64,000 nt of DNA from Cellulomonas fimi (GCF_028583725.1 NZ_CP110680.1:496001-560000), one strand, 5' to 3'; counted from the first letter of the stretch, positions 17,433-29,574 are shown. A program made the numbers and translations. Notes: a model not told the origin generated them from the letters alone.

Positions 17433-17564
17433 TCACGTCTCCGAGGACGCACGCTCGCGTCGCGTCCACTGCGCGAGCAGCGAGCCGGCCGACGCGACGA
17501 CGACGAGCGCGACGACGAAGGCCGTGCCGCCCAGCACGAGCACCGCGGTGTGCCAGAACGTCAT
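17433..17564 (-). CDS. 43-aa single-span membrane protein
   Basis: Reads MTFWHTAVLVLGGTAFVVAL... then SAGSLLAQWTRRERASSET, with one hydrophobic span and a basic cytoplasmic tail. AGCAGGGG precedes the ATG at 17564. It converges on the SRP RNA gene and its stop abuts the RNA's 3' end. Too small for a family call; the composition strongly suggests a real small membrane protein. Confidence 0.6.
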   Translation of the reverse strand: MTFWHTAVLVLGGTAFVVALVVVASAGSLLAQWTRRERASSET

Positions 17565-17713
17565 CCCCTGCTGCCTTCCCCGGTGTCACGAGCCGTCGTC
17601 GAACCTATCGACGGCTCCGCGCGTCCTGACAGGGACGGACGTCCCGCGCACGGGGTGAACCCGTCGCGCAAGCGCGACCTGCCGACGTGCGCGCCGGGGT
17701 CGACCGGGCGGGA

Positions 17714-18169
17714 TCAGGCGTGCTCGGGGTCGCGCAGGGCGAGGCGCGTGAACGTCTGGGCGGCGCCGGCCTCGCGCTTGAGCCGGCGGACCAGGAGGTC
17801 GAGCGACGCCGGGTCCGCGACCAGCGCGTGCAGCAGGTAGTCGTACGAGCCCGTCACGTGCACCGCGTCGAGGACCTGCGGGAATCCCGGCGCTCGGCGC
17901 AGCGCCGCCTGGAAGTCCTCGTTCGTCGTCTCCGGGGCCAGGCGGACCTCGATGAACACCTCCAGACCGCCGCCGGCGACCCCCGTCGGCGAACCGGCCG
18001 TCACGATCGTGAAGCCGCGGATCGTGCCGTCGTCGACGAGCCGGCGCACGCGCGCCGCGGCGGCGTTGGCGGAGAGCCCGACCCGCGCGCCGAGCTCGCG
18101 GAACGGCAACCGCGCATCCGCGGTCAGCTCGCGAAGGATCGCGTCGTCGATGACGTCCACGGCGCACAT
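17714..18169 (-). CDS. Lrp/AsnC family transcriptional regulator
   Basis: 151 aa from the ATG at 18169. N-terminal HTH (DVIDDAILRELTADARLPFRELGARVGLS, residues 5-35) followed by the RAM ligand domain (VEVRLAPETT..., VTGSYDYLLHALV). It is divergent from a LysE-type exporter across a 72-bp gap, so it most likely activates that exporter in response to an amino acid and autoregulates. Confidence 0.9.
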   Translation of the reverse strand: MCAVDVIDDAILRELTADARLPFRELGARVGLSANAAAARVRRLVDDGTIRGFTIVTAGSPTGVAGGGLEVFIEVRLAPETTNEDFQAALRRAPGFPQVLDAVHVTGSYDYLLHALVADPASLDLLVRRLKREAGAAQTFTRLALRDPEHA

Positions 18170-18241
18170 TCTCGCAGTCCGACGACGACTTGCGCAGCGG
18201 ACCGTCGACGCGCACGCCGCGCCGGGACGATCCTGGTCCGC

Positions 18242-18967
18242 GTGGACGTGACCTCCGCCCTGCTGCTCGGCGCGCTCGCCGGACTGGCCGTCGCCGTCCC
18301 CGTCGGGCCGATCGGCGTGCTGCTGCTGCGCGAGGGCGTCGTGCACGGGACCCGCGTCGCGATCGGTGCCGGGTTCGGCGTCGCGACCGTCGACCTGCTG
18401 TACGCGACCGTCGCCGTCGCCGCCGGGGCTCCCGTCGGGCAGGTCGTCGCCCGGCACGAGGGCGTCGTGCGGTGGGTCACGGCGGCCGTGCTCGTCGCGG
18501 TGGCCGTCGTCGCGCTGCGGGGGTGGTGGCGCGAGAGGACGGGGCGCGACGCGGTCACCGTCGCGGTCGACGTCGCCGCGGTACGGACGGCGGGAGCCGC
18601 GGCCGGGGCTGCGCGCCCGACGTCGCGCGTGACGACGTCGGCCGGGCCGTGGCTCGCGCGCGCGACGCCGGGCGCCGCGTACGTGCGGTTCGTCGGGCTG
18701 ACGATCGTGAACCCGGCGACGCTGCTGATCTTCGCGACGGTGGCCGTCGGGCTCGCCGCGCGGCTCGGAGCGGACGGGTCGTCCGTGCTCGTCGCCGGTG
18801 CGCTCTTCGTCGTCGGCGCGGGCGTCGCGTCGGCGGCCTGGCAGACCGTGCTCGGCGTGGCGTCCGGCGCGCTCGGACGGGCGGTCGGCGAGCGTGGGCG
18901 GTCGTGGGCGTCGCCCGTCGGGGCGGTCGTCGTGCTGGTCCTCGCCGCGGTCGTGCTGGTCGGCTGA
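18242..18967 (+). CDS. LysE/RhtB family amino-acid exporter
   Basis: 241 aa with about six membrane spans. Starts VDVTSALLLGALAGLAVAVPVGPIGVLLLREG, the GPIG motif of LysE-type exporters. A central cytoplasmic loop (residues 100-140) is Ala/Arg-rich and longer than usual. GTG at 18242; a second GTG two codons in is equally possible. The paired, divergent Lrp regulator points to export of an amino acid. Confidence 0.85.
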   Translation: MDVTSALLLGALAGLAVAVPVGPIGVLLLREGVVHGTRVAIGAGFGVATVDLLYATVAVAAGAPVGQVVARHEGVVRWVTAAVLVAVAVVALRGWWRERTGRDAVTVAVDVAAVRTAGAAAGAARPTSRVTTSAGPWLARATPGAAYVRFVGLTIVNPATLLIFATVAVGLAARLGADGSSVLVAGALFVVGAGVASAAWQTVLGVASGALGRAVGERGRSWASPVGAVVVLVLAAVVLVG

Positions 18968-19087
18968 CAGGCCGACGCGCGACGCGCCGCGCCGACCCGA
19001 CGCGGTGCGGCGTGGGCGGCCGGGCGACCGCCCGCGGTGTCCGCGCAGGCCGGGGGACGGGCGCTGCCGCGCGTGGGTGGGGGCGTC

Positions 19088-19093
19088 TAGGGT
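19088..19093 (+). promoter_or_regulatory. -10 box of a leaderless dnaX transcript
   Basis: TAGGGT ends 6 nt before the GTG start codon at 19100, with no ribosome-binding site between them. Transcription would begin at the start codon. Confidence 0.7.
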
Positions 19094-19099
19094 TCTCGC

Positions 19100-21886
19100 G
19101 TGACGACAGCCCTGTACCGCCGCTACCGGCCCGAGAACTTCGCCGAGGTCATCGGTCAGGACCACGTCACGGCACCCCTGCGGCAGGCGCTGCGCAGCGG
19201 CCAGGTCAACCACGCGTACCTGTTCAGCGGCCCCCGTGGCTGCGGCAAGACGACCTCGGCCCGCATCCTCGCGCGCATCCTCAACTGCGAGGCGAACACC
19301 GAGGCGAGCCCGACGGACACGCCGTGCGGCACCTGCCCGTCGTGCGTCGAGCTCGCGCGCGGCGGACCCGGGAGCCTCGACGTCGTCGAGATCGACGCGG
19401 CCAGCCACGGTGGTGTCGACGACGCCCGCGAGCTGCGCGAGCGCGCCACGTTCGCCCCCGCGCGCGACCGGTTCAAGGTGTTCATCCTCGACGAGGCCCA
19501 CATGGTCACGCCGCAGGGCTTCAACGCGCTGCTGAAGATCGTCGAGGAGCCGCCGCCGCACATCAAGTTCATCTTCGCGACGACCGAGCCCGACAAGGTC
19601 ATCGGCACCATCCGCTCCCGCACGCACCACTACCCCTTCCGGCTCGTGCCGCCCGACGTGCTCGTGCCGTACCTGGAGCAGCTGTGCGCGAGCGAGGGCG
19701 TGCCCGTCGGGTCGGGCGTGCTGCCGCTCGTCGTGCGCGCGGGTGGCGGGTCGGTGCGCGACACCCTGTCCGTGCTCGACCAGCTCATCGCCGGCTCGGG
19801 TGACGGCGGGCTCGACTACGACGACGCGACCGGCCTGCTCGGGTACACCCCGGCGGCGCTCCTCGACGACCTCGTCGAGGCGGTCGCCGCCCGCGACGGC
19901 GGGTCCGCGTTCCGCGTCGTCGAGCGCGTCATCACGACCGGCCACGAGCCCCGCCGCTTCGTCGAGGACCTGCTCGAGCGCCTGCGCGACCTCATCGTCA
20001 TCGCCGCGTCCGGCGAGGCGGCCGCCGCCGCGCTGCGCGACGTGCCCGCCGACCAGCTCGCGCGCATGCGCCTGCAGGCCCAGCACCTCGGCGCGTCCGA
20101 GCTGTCGCGGTCCGCCGACCTCGCGAACGCCGCGCTCACCGAGATGACCGGCGCGACGTCCCCGCGCCTGCACCTCGAGCTGCTCATGGCGCGGCTGCTC
20201 CTGCCCGCCGCCGACGACACCCGCTCCGGTCTGGGCGCCCGGCTCGACCGTCTCGAGCGCGGGCTCCCCGCCGACGGCGCCGCCTTCTCCTCGGCACGCC
20301 TCGTCGGCCCGGGCGACGTCGACGCCGTACGGGTCGCCGAGCCCGGCCCGGCTCCCGCTGCCGCCCCTGGCACGCCTCGGGGGGCGGCGGCCGTGCGCGA
20401 GGCGCTCGCGAACCGCGGGGCTCCGGCGGCGCCGGGTCCGACGGCGCCTCCCGAGCCCGCACGCGCGCCCGACGTGGTGCCGGCGGCAGCGTCGCTCGCC
20501 CCTGCGACCGGGGCCGTCGCGCCGGCGGACGGCGGGGCAGCCGGCAGGGCGTCCGGACCCGTCGCCGACCAGCCGGGCGCGGACGACCGGCCAGGCGCGG
20601 ACGACCAGCCGGGCGCTGTCGACGACTGGCCGGCCGTCGCCGATCACACCGCGACCGCGGTCCGGGAGGACGCCGCTCCGGCGCGGGACGGTGCCGCGAG
20701 CCACACGGACGCGTCGGCCGAGCGCGGGCGCGGCGCTCCCGACGGCGGCGACGACGTCGAGACACGCTCGTCCGAGCCGGGTGAGCCCGCGACGGACGCC
20801 GACCAGCGCACCGCCGACCAGCGCAGCGTCGGTCCGCGCACCGCCGACCAGCCGGAGCCGGCGTCCGAGCCGAGCCCGTCGGGGCCCGTCGCGACGCAGG
20901 CGCGCTCCGCAGCGTCGGCACCCGCGCCGGCGTCCGCAGCGGAGCCGACGGCCACGCCCGGGCCGGCGGCTGCCCCGGAGACCTCGCCCGCGCCCGCGAG
21001 CGTGTCGGCGACGACCGCCGCGCAGGGCGGGTCGCGGGACACCGAGGTGCTGCGCCGGCGCTGGCCCGAGGTCCTCGAGACCGTGAAGGGTCTGCGGCGC
21101 GTGACGTGGGCGCTCGTCGACCCGCGCAACGCACAGGTCGCCGAGCTCGACGCGACGACGCTGCGGCTGTCGTTCACGACCCCGCAGCTCGCCGCGACGT
21201 TCCGCAACGGTGCGCACGCCGACGTGGTCGCCCGCGCGGTGCGCGAGACGCTCGGCTTCGACGTCCGCGTCGAGGGCGTCCTCGGAGAGCCCGGCGCCGG
21301 GCCGGGGAGCGGGGGCGGGCGTCCCCCGGGTGCGGGTCCCTCGCCTGCACCGTCCTCGGGTCCTGCGTCGACCGGAGGTCGGCCGGACGAGGACGCGGGC
21401 CGAGGCCCGACGTCCGGACCTGCGGCGGCTCCCCGTGGCGCCGCGCCCGCCGGTCCTGACGGCGTGCCCGACGACGGCGGGACGGGCTTCGGTGCCGCGC
21501 GCCGTGAGCCGTCGACGGGTGCGGTGGCGACGGCCGTCGCGACCGCACCTGCCCCGGTGCCCGTGCCGCGCGGTGTCGTGAGCGCCGCCGAGGCGGCGGC
21601 GTCGTGGGACGACGACGCTCCGCTGCCGGAGCCGCCGGACGACGACCCGGGCGAGCCCGGCCTGCCCGAGCCCCCGCCGGACGTCGCGGCGACGTCGGCG
21701 CGCGAGCGTGGCATGGCCGCCGCCGCGCGCGAGTCGGCGGCGCGGTCGGCCGCCCGGCAGGAGATCGACGAGCCGTCGCCCGACGACCCGGACATCACGT
21801 CGTCGTCCCTGGTCGGCGCGCCGCTCGTGGCGCAGCTGCTCGGCGGCACGGTGATCGACGAGCAGTTCGACGACCCGCAGGCGTGA
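19100..21886 (+). CDS. dnaX: DNA polymerase III subunits gamma and tau
   Basis: 928 aa. An AAA+ clamp-loader module at the N-terminus: LYRRYRPENFAEVIGQDHV, Walker A SGPRGCGKTTSARILAR, zinc site CEANTE..CGTCPSC, Walker B VFILDEAHMVT and sensor ATTEPDKVIGTIRSR. Domain III follows to about residue 370. A very long Ala/Pro/Asp-rich linker (about 380-650) contains short repeats such as ADDRPGADDQPGA. Then comes a tau-type polymerase-binding domain (VLRRRWPEVLETVKGLRR...) and a further low-complexity tail. It loads the beta clamp at the replication fork. It is transcribed without a 5' leader, ahead of recR. Confidence 0.95.
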   Translation: MTTALYRRYRPENFAEVIGQDHVTAPLRQALRSGQVNHAYLFSGPRGCGKTTSARILARILNCEANTEASPTDTPCGTCPSCVELARGGPGSLDVVEIDAASHGGVDDARELRERATFAPARDRFKVFILDEAHMVTPQGFNALLKIVEEPPPHIKFIFATTEPDKVIGTIRSRTHHYPFRLVPPDVLVPYLEQLCASEGVPVGSGVLPLVVRAGGGSVRDTLSVLDQLIAGSGDGGLDYDDATGLLGYTPAALLDDLVEAVAARDGGSAFRVVERVITTGHEPRRFVEDLLERLRDLIVIAASGEAAAAALRDVPADQLARMRLQAQHLGASELSRSADLANAALTEMTGATSPRLHLELLMARLLLPAADDTRSGLGARLDRLERGLPADGAAFSSARLVGPGDVDAVRVAEPGPAPAAAPGTPRGAAAVREALANRGAPAAPGPTAPPEPARAPDVVPAAASLAPATGAVAPADGGAAGRASGPVADQPGADDRPGADDQPGAVDDWPAVADHTATAVREDAAPARDGAASHTDASAERGRGAPDGGDDVETRSSEPGEPATDADQRTADQRSVGPRTADQPEPASEPSPSGPVATQARSAASAPAPASAAEPTATPGPAAAPETSPAPASVSATTAAQGGSRDTEVLRRRWPEVLETVKGLRRVTWALVDPRNAQVAELDATTLRLSFTTPQLAATFRNGAHADVVARAVRETLGFDVRVEGVLGEPGAGPGSGGGRPPGAGPSPAPSSGPASTGGRPDEDAGRGPTSGPAAAPRGAAPAGPDGVPDDGGTGFGAARREPSTGAVATAVATAPAPVPVPRGVVSAAEAAASWDDDAPLPEPPDDDPGEPGLPEPPPDVAATSARERGMAAAARESAARSAARQEIDEPSPDDPDITSSSLVGAPLVAQLLGGTVIDEQFDDPQA

Positions 21887-21973
21887 CGCCGCGACGGCGC
21901 CGCGCGGGCGGGTCGGCGGTGCCGCGCGGCGACGCGTGACCTGCGGCACCACCGGCCGGCGCCCGCCACACCG

Positions 21974-21979
21974 TAGGCT
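21974..21979 (+). promoter_or_regulatory. -10 box of a leaderless recR transcript
   Basis: TAGGCT with a 6-nt spacer to the GTG at 21986, in the 99-bp gap after dnaX; no ribosome-binding site. Confidence 0.7.
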
Positions 21980-21985
21980 GGGCGC

Positions 21986-22585
21986 GTGTACGAGGGCGCG
22001 GTCCAGGACCTGATCGACGAGCTCGGGCGGCTGCCCGGCGTCGGTCCCAAGAGCGCCCAGCGCATCGCGTTCCACATCCTCGCGGCGGACCCGGCGGACG
22101 TGCGTCGCCTGTCGGACGCGCTCGTCGAGGTCAAGCGCCGGGTCCGGTTCTGCGAGGTCTGCGGCAACGTCGCGCAGGAGGACCAGTGCCGCATCTGCCG
22201 TGACCCGCGCCGGTCGCCGACGGTGCTGTGCGTCGTCGAGGAGCCGAAGGACGTCGTCGCGATCGAGCGGACCCGCGAGTTCCGCGGGAAGTACCACGTG
22301 CTCGGCGGGGCCATCAACCCGATCGCGGGCGTCGGCCCGGACGACCTGCGCATCGCGCAGCTCATGACGCGCCTGGCCGACGGCACGGTGACCGAGGTGA
22401 TCCTCGCGACGGACCCGAACGTCGAGGGCGAGGCGACGGCGACCTACCTGGCGCGCCTGCTGGTCCCGATGGGCCTGACGGTGAGCCGTCTGGCGTCGGG
22501 CCTGCCGGTCGGTGGCGACCTGGAGTACGCGGACGAGGTCACGCTCGGGCGGGCGTTCGAGGGACGACGGCGCATCAGCGCCTGA
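21986..22585 (+). CDS. recR: recombination mediator protein RecR
   Basis: 199 aa, full length. Helix-hairpin-helix [17 protein letters not shown], a C4 zinc finger ([16 protein letters not shown]), then the Toprim domain [15 protein letters not shown] and [15 protein letters not shown]. With RecO it loads RecA on gapped DNA. It follows dnaX and precedes a DUF5063 gene, a common actinobacterial order. Confidence 0.96.
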   Translation: MYEGAVQDLIDELGRLPGVGPKSAQRIAFHILAADPADVRRLSDALVEVKRRVRFCEVCGNVAQEDQCRICRDPRRSPTVLCVVEEPKDVVAIERTREFRGKYHVLGGAINPIAGVGPDDLRIAQLMTRLADGTVTEVILATDPNVEGEATATYLARLLVPMGLTVSRLASGLPVGGDLEYADEVTLGRAFEGRRRISA

Positions 22586-22622
22586 CGTGGCCCGGCGACG
22601 GGACGCGAGGACGGGGGAAGTG

Positions 22623-23201
22623 ATGGACACCGTGAGGGCGACGACGGCGGACGCCGACCTGCAGGACCTGGCGCGCGCGGTCGCGGACGAGTCCCGCAGC
22701 TACCTGACGACGGTCACCGAGGTCGCGGCGGGCACGACGCCGGAGGCGACGCTGCCGCTGCTGCTGCTCGCGGTGTCCGACGTGCTCGCGGTCGGTGCGC
22801 GGCTGGGGGCGACGACGGACGTCGTGCCGGCGGAGCGCTTCGAGCCGGACCGCGGCCCGGACCCGGACGTCGACCCGCTGCGCGCGGCGCTGGCGAACGT
22901 GTTCGAGGGCATCGACGAGTACGCCGAGGTCGTCGACCCGCTGGTGACGCCGGAGCTGGAGCAGTCGTCGGTGTCGGGGGACCTCGTCGCGATCGCGCAG
23001 GCGCTCGCGCAGGGCCTGCGGCACTACGAGGCGGGCTCGGTGACCGAGGCCCTGTGGTGGTGGCAGTTCTCGTACCTGTCGGACTGGGGCGAGCGCGCGT
23101 CGGGCCTGCTGCGCGTCATCCAGACGATGCTCGCGCACCTGCGCCTCGACGTGGAGGACGACGTCGCCGCCGAGGCGGAGTACGACGCGCTCCAGTCCTG
23201 A
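22623..23201 (+). CDS. DUF5063 domain protein
   Basis: 192 aa starting MDTVRATTADADLQDLARAV; GGGGGAAG precedes the ATG. Highly acidic, helical, with conserved aromatic motif EALWWWQFSYLSDWGERAS near residues 142-160. It is found downstream of recR in many actinobacteria; the function is unknown. It starts 37 bp after recR and is probably co-transcribed. Confidence 0.85.
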   Translation: MDTVRATTADADLQDLARAVADESRSYLTTVTEVAAGTTPEATLPLLLLAVSDVLAVGARLGATTDVVPAERFEPDRGPDPDVDPLRAALANVFEGIDEYAEVVDPLVTPELEQSSVSGDLVAIAQALAQGLRHYEAGSVTEALWWWQFSYLSDWGERASGLLRVIQTMLAHLRLDVEDDVAAEAEYDALQS

Positions 23202-23275
23202 CGCACGACGAGGCGATGCGGCGCGCCGCCGACGCGATGGGGTTCGCCACCGACGACCCCGTCTGAGCTCCGTCG

Positions 23276-24397
23276 TCAGGCGACGCGGGTGCCGCGGGCG
23301 AGTCGGTGCTGCGGGACGCGCAGGCGGCGGACCGCGACGACGAACCCGGCGGCGCCGAGCAGGACGTGCAGCGCGAGGCCGAACGGCCAGACGGGCGTCG
23401 TGTTGTGGCTCCCGGTCGAGTTCGCGGGCTGCGCGTCGTCGATCCAGCACCAGTCCTCGACGGCGGGCGGGCCGTCGCGCAGGTCGCGCACGCCCTCACG
23501 GATCGCGCCGAGCGGCTCCGACGGCGGCACGTCCGTGTCGGCCGTCGCGGGGACGGCGTCGGCGACGATGACGAACGGGTTCGCGCCGAGCAGCCACCAG
23601 GTGCGTTCGGTGTGCATGACCTCGGTCCGCTGCGTGAACTCCTCGCACTGCAGGAGGTCGGCCTCGACACCCTGGGGCGGCACGCCGTAGACGCGCACGT
23701 CCTCGGTCGAGGTGACGGTCGGCAGCGTCAGCCCGAACAGCATGGGCGTGAAGACGGTGAGCGCGGCGACCGTGACGAAGGTGAGGACGGTCGACCCGGC
23801 GGTGCGTGACACGAGCGCGGACCAGCCGAGGCCCATCCCGCAGACGGTCGCGAGCAGCAGCGCGACGAGCAGCAGGCCGGCGAGCAGCGACGTCGGGGGC
23901 GTGTCGCCGAGGAACAGCGTGAGCACGAGGAACGGGACGCTCGCGACGAGGAACGCGCACGCGGCGGCCCATGCGGCGAGCAGCTTGCCGGCGGCGATCT
24001 CGGCGGGCGTCAGCAGCGTGACCTGCAACGTCGCGAGGGTCCCGGCGGCGCGGTCGCCGTTGACGGCGGTCGACGTGAGCGTCGGGGTGACGAGCAGCCC
24101 GAGCCCGAGGACGAGCATCGTGACCGCGCCGAACGCGATCGCGCCGCGCTCCAGGCCCTCCTCGTCGATCGTCCCGATCGCGCCGGTGATGAGGAGCGTC
24201 AGCGCACCGACGACGAGGAACCAGACGACCAGCGCGACGACCCAGCGGGTCGACCGCACGCGCTGGCGCAGCTCGAGGGCGGCGACGGTCCGCACGCCGT
24301 GCCACGTGAGGCCCCAGGTCGCGGAGCGGCGGCCCGACGGCACGGGCGGCGGGGTCGTGGTCGCGTCGTCGTCGAGGTCGACGGGGGTGACGCTCAT
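23276..24397 (-). CDS. ABC exporter permease
   Basis: 373 aa with about six spans (VALVVWFLVVGALTLLITGA, FGAVTMLVLGLGLLVTP and others). A conserved ABC-2 segment NGDRAAGTLATLQVTLLTP precedes span 3. An extracytoplasmic region of about 110 residues before the last span contains several cysteines. The start overlaps the upstream ATPase gene's stop by 4 bp (ATGA), so the two form one exporter; substrate unknown. Confidence 0.88.
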   Translation of the reverse strand: MSVTPVDLDDDATTTPPPVPSGRRSATWGLTWHGVRTVAALELRQRVRSTRWVVALVVWFLVVGALTLLITGAIGTIDEEGLERGAIAFGAVTMLVLGLGLLVTPTLTSTAVNGDRAAGTLATLQVTLLTPAEIAAGKLLAAWAAACAFLVASVPFLVLTLFLGDTPPTSLLAGLLLVALLLATVCGMGLGWSALVSRTAGSTVLTFVTVAALTVFTPMLFGLTLPTVTSTEDVRVYGVPPQGVEADLLQCEEFTQRTEVMHTERTWWLLGANPFVIVADAVPATADTDVPPSEPLGAIREGVRDLRDGPPAVEDWCWIDDAQPANSTGSHNTTPVWPFGLALHVLLGAAGFVVAVRRLRVPQHRLARGTRVA

Positions 24398-25422
24398 CGG
24401 CGCTCCTCCTCCAGGTCCAGGTACGCCTGCTCGAGCCGGCCGACGACAGGGGCGAACGACGTGACGTCGACCCCCGCGGACACGGCGGAGCGCAGCACGC
24501 GGGCGGCGTCGGCGTCGTCCGTGACGTCGACGAGCACGCCCGCGGGGCCGCCGGGCGTCGTCTCCGTGGCGGGGCCGTCGGGGCGCCAGGCGATGCCCGC
24601 GGTCGCGAGCCAGCCGGTCAGCGGCGCGGCGGCCAGGGCCTTGAGGTGGAACGTGCGGGTGGCCGCGGCCGCGTCGGCCGACCACGAGTCGACGACGGTC
24701 CGTCCCTTCGACAGGAACACCGCGTCGTCGGCCATCTCCTCCAGCTCGGACAGCACGTGGCTGGACACGAGGACCGTGCGGCCCTCGTCGGCGAGGCGCC
24801 GCAGCAGGAGCCGCAGGTCGACGCGCGAGCGCGGGTCGAGGCCGCTGGCGGGCTCGTCGAGCAGCAGCACCTGCGGGTCGTGCACGAGCGCCCGCGCGAG
24901 GCCGAGCCGCTGCTTCTGCCCGCGGGACAGGACGCTCGCGGGCCGGTCGGCGAACTCCGACAGGTGCACGGTCGCGAGCAGCTCGCTGACGCGCGCGTCT
25001 GCCTGCGCTGTCGGCAGCCGGTAGGCCGCCGCGAACGTGCCGAGGACCTCGCGCGCGGTGAGCGAGTCCCACGTGCCGAACGCGTCGGGCATCCAGCCGG
25101 TGCGGGCCCGGGCGGCGGGTCCGTCGGTCACCGGGTCGTGCCCGGCGACGAGCACGCCCCCCTCGTCGGGCACGAGGAGCCCGGCGAGCACGAGCAGCAG
25201 GGTCGTCTTGCCCGAGCCGTTCGGCCCGACGAGCGCGGTGACCGCACCGGCGCGGGCCCGCAGGTCGACGCCGTCGAGCGCCTGCACGGTCCCGAACGCG
25301 CGGCGCAGGCCCTGCACGACGATCCCGTCACCGCCGGACGGGGGCGGCGCCGTCGTCGTGGCCGGTGCGCCCGCGGGGGGCGGACCGTCGCCGGGGGTGT
25401 CGTCGTCGACCGCGCTCGTCAT
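24394..25422 (-). CDS. ABC transporter ATP-binding protein
   Basis: 342 aa. Walker A LVGPNGSGKTTLLL, signature LSRGQKQRLGLARAL, Walker B VLLLDEPASGLD and H-loop LVSSHVLSEL. A Pro/Ala-rich 30-residue N-terminal extension. The C-terminal 100 residues resemble the regulatory tail of ABC-2 exporter ATPases. Powers the permease encoded immediately downstream. Confidence 0.92.
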   Translation of the reverse strand: MTSAVDDDTPGDGPPPAGAPATTTAPPPSGGDGIVVQGLRRAFGTVQALDGVDLRARAGAVTALVGPNGSGKTTLLLVLAGLLVPDEGGVLVAGHDPVTDGPAARARTGWMPDAFGTWDSLTAREVLGTFAAAYRLPTAQADARVSELLATVHLSEFADRPASVLSRGQKQRLGLARALVHDPQVLLLDEPASGLDPRSRVDLRLLLRRLADEGRTVLVSSHVLSELEEMADDAVFLSKGRTVVDSWSADAAAATRTFHLKALAAAPLTGWLATAGIAWRPDGPATETTPGGPAGVLVDVTDDADAARVLRSAVSAGVDVTSFAPVVGRLEQAYLDLEEERR

Positions 25423-25608
25423 GGCGACACCGTAGGACCGGCCCGCGACGTCGGACGCCCGTTCGCGGTGGAGGAACCGTGGAGGTCGCGGTCAGTCACC
25501 CGGACGCCCGCCCCGCCGGGCAGGTGACGACCCCGCCCTGACGCCCGCTGCCTCGTCCGCGGCGGTCGTCACGACGGGGTCGTCGTCCCCCTCCGTGCGT
25601 GGGGGGTC

Positions 25609-26895
25609 TCAGCAGCCCAGGCGCGAGCCCGCGACGGCCACGTCGTCGAACCACAGCGTGTCCGCACCGTCGCCGTAGCTCTCCCAGCCGAGCCGCAGGT
25701 CCGTCGGGCGCGGCGCCCACGCCGTCCGGTACCACTGGCCGTCGACGTCGTGCGTCGGCGTGCCGTCCGCGGTCAGCCCGGTCACGGCGGAGCCGTCGAG
25801 CCACGTCGCGAGCCGGCCTGCCCGGTCCACCTGCACCTCGACGCAGTGCCACGTCCCCGTCGTGAGCGGCGAGCTCAGCGCGACGCCGTTCGGCGACTGC
25901 TCGGGCAGGGTCGCGTCGTCCGACGCGCGGTTCCACTGCAGCGCGCCGTTCTGGCCGCCCATGCGCAGGTCACGGTTGCCGTCGCCCGCGTCGCGCATCG
26001 CGAGGAACGTCGTGTGCGCGGTCGGCAGGGCCGTCGTGTGCCGCACCCAGTACCGCAGCCACATCTGCGAGAGGCTGCTCAGGTCCGCCGCGGCCTTCGC
26101 GAAGACGTGGTTGCAGTACCCGGCCGCGCCGACCACCTTGAGCGAGCGGCTGCCCGAGTGGGCCACGGCGCTGTCGACCTCGATGCGCCCCTGGCCCGAG
26201 CAGTCCGGCGTGACGACGCTCCACGCACCTGACGGCGTCGTCGACGTCTGCGACTCCAGGCCGTCGCAGAACAGCGCGCTCCCGCAGCCGTCCCCGGTCG
26301 GGGTGGGGGTGGGCGTCGGCTCGACGGTGGGGGTCGGCGTCGGGGTCGGGGTCGGCTCGACCGTCGGCGTGGGGGTGGGCTCGACCGTGGGGGTCGGCGT
26401 CGGCGTGACCGTCGGCGTCGGGGTCACGCTCGGCGTCGGGGTGACCGTGGGCGTCGGCGTCGTCGTCGGACGCCCGTCGCACGGGATGCCGTTGACGGCG
26501 AAGTCGGTGGGTGCCGTGTTCGCGCCCGACCACGACCCCTGCAGGCCGAACGACGCGGTGCCGCCCGTCGGGACGGTGCCGTTCCAGGCCGCGTTGCGCG
26601 CGGAGGCGCGGTTGCCCTCGGACGTGACGGTGGCGTTCCAGGCGGACGTCACCTGCTGGCTCCCGGGCCACGTCCACGTGACGGTCCACGACGTCAGCGG
26701 GGTGCCGGTCGTCAGTCGGACGTCGGCGGTGAACCCGCCGGGCCACGTGTTGTTCGTCCAGGTGACGGCGCACGCCGCGACCGCTCCGGACGCGCGCGAC
26801 GCCTGCGCGAGGAGCGTCCCGACGACCGCGAGCAGCACGACGACGAGCGCGGCGATCAGCACCCGGCCCCGGGCGCGCACGACTGCGATGGACAT
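25609..26895 (-). CDS. secreted CBM2 cellulose-binding protein with C-terminal concanavalin-like domain
   Basis: 428 aa, ATG at 26895 behind GGAGAGGA. A basic N-terminus and membrane span ([20 protein letters not shown]) act as signal/anchor. CBM family 2 spans residues 47-142 ([19 protein letters not shown], conserved Trp residues). A [14 protein letters not shown] linker follows (about 150-205). The C-terminal domain of about 215 residues ([12 protein letters not shown]...[20 protein letters not shown]) looks like a laminin-G/concanavalin sandwich without obvious catalytic acids. It probably binds cellulose; hydrolytic activity is uncertain. It lies opposite lysC across a region with a large inverted repeat. 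Confidence 0.85.
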   Translation of the reverse strand: MSIAVVRARGRVLIAALVVVLLAVVGTLLAQASRASGAVAACAVTWTNNTWPGGFTADVRLTTGTPLTSWTVTWTWPGSQQVTSAWNATVTSEGNRASARNAAWNGTVPTGGTASFGLQGSWSGANTAPTDFAVNGIPCDGRPTTTPTPTVTPTPSVTPTPTVTPTPTPTVEPTPTPTVEPTPTPTPTPTVEPTPTPTPTGDGCGSALFCDGLESQTSTTPSGAWSVVTPDCSGQGRIEVDSAVAHSGSRSLKVVGAAGYCNHVFAKAAADLSSLSQMWLRYWVRHTTALPTAHTTFLAMRDAGDGNRDLRMGGQNGALQWNRASDDATLPEQSPNGVALSSPLTTGTWHCVEVQVDRAGRLATWLDGSAVTGLTADGTPTHDVDGQWYRTAWAPRPTDLRLGWESYGDGADTLWFDDVAVAGSRLGC

Positions 26896-27005
26896 GTCCG
26901 GTCCTCTCCGACGCCGCCCTGCGACGACCGCCGCGTCCTCGCGTCGACCGTGGCGCGCGACCGTCCGCGGCGCCCCCTGCTGCGTCGCGGGGAAGCCTGC
27001 CGCGC

Positions 27006-27058
27006 GTCGACGCCCGCCCGTCACCCCCTCAAACGCTTCACCTGAGGCGGGCGTCGAC
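27006..27058. promoter_or_regulatory. 13-bp perfect inverted repeat enclosing a LacI-type half-palindrome
   Basis: GTCGACGCCCGCC (27006-27018) and its exact complement GGCGGGCGTCGAC (27046-27058) enclose TCAAACGCTTCA (27029-27040), whose centre AAACGCTT resembles LacI-family operators. It sits in the 308-bp divergent region between the CBM2 gene and lysC, which otherwise holds a lysC -10 box (TACGCT, 27127-27132) and nothing else recognised. It is either an operator of a sugar regulator or a transcript hairpin; undecided. Confidence 0.5.
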
Positions 27059-27203
27059 AGCGGCACGGGTCGGAGGTCGCGCCGCGTCGAGGGGTGGAAC
27101 GGGTTTGCGGCCGGGCGCGGCGCGTGCCTACGCTCCGGCGAACCACAAGGAACCCGGCGGGCCGTTGAGAGAGACGGAGGCCGGCGACAGATGGAGCAGG
27201 CAC

Positions 27204-29542
<2,339 letters not shown>

Positions 29543-29574
29543 CCCCTCGTCCGGCGGCCACCCGCCGCCGACCA

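Noticed and set aside
23202..23274. Short frame after DUF5063 reading VLTHDEAMRRAADAMGF...
   Set aside because: No start codon with a ribosome-binding site and no stop-free link to the upstream gene; probably chance, though a frameshifted C-terminal extension cannot be excluded.
26280..26470. Short tandem DNA repeats resembling a CRISPR or microsatellite array
   Set aside because: They encode the Pro/Thr linker of the CBM2 protein; repeats are irregular, in frame and without spacers.
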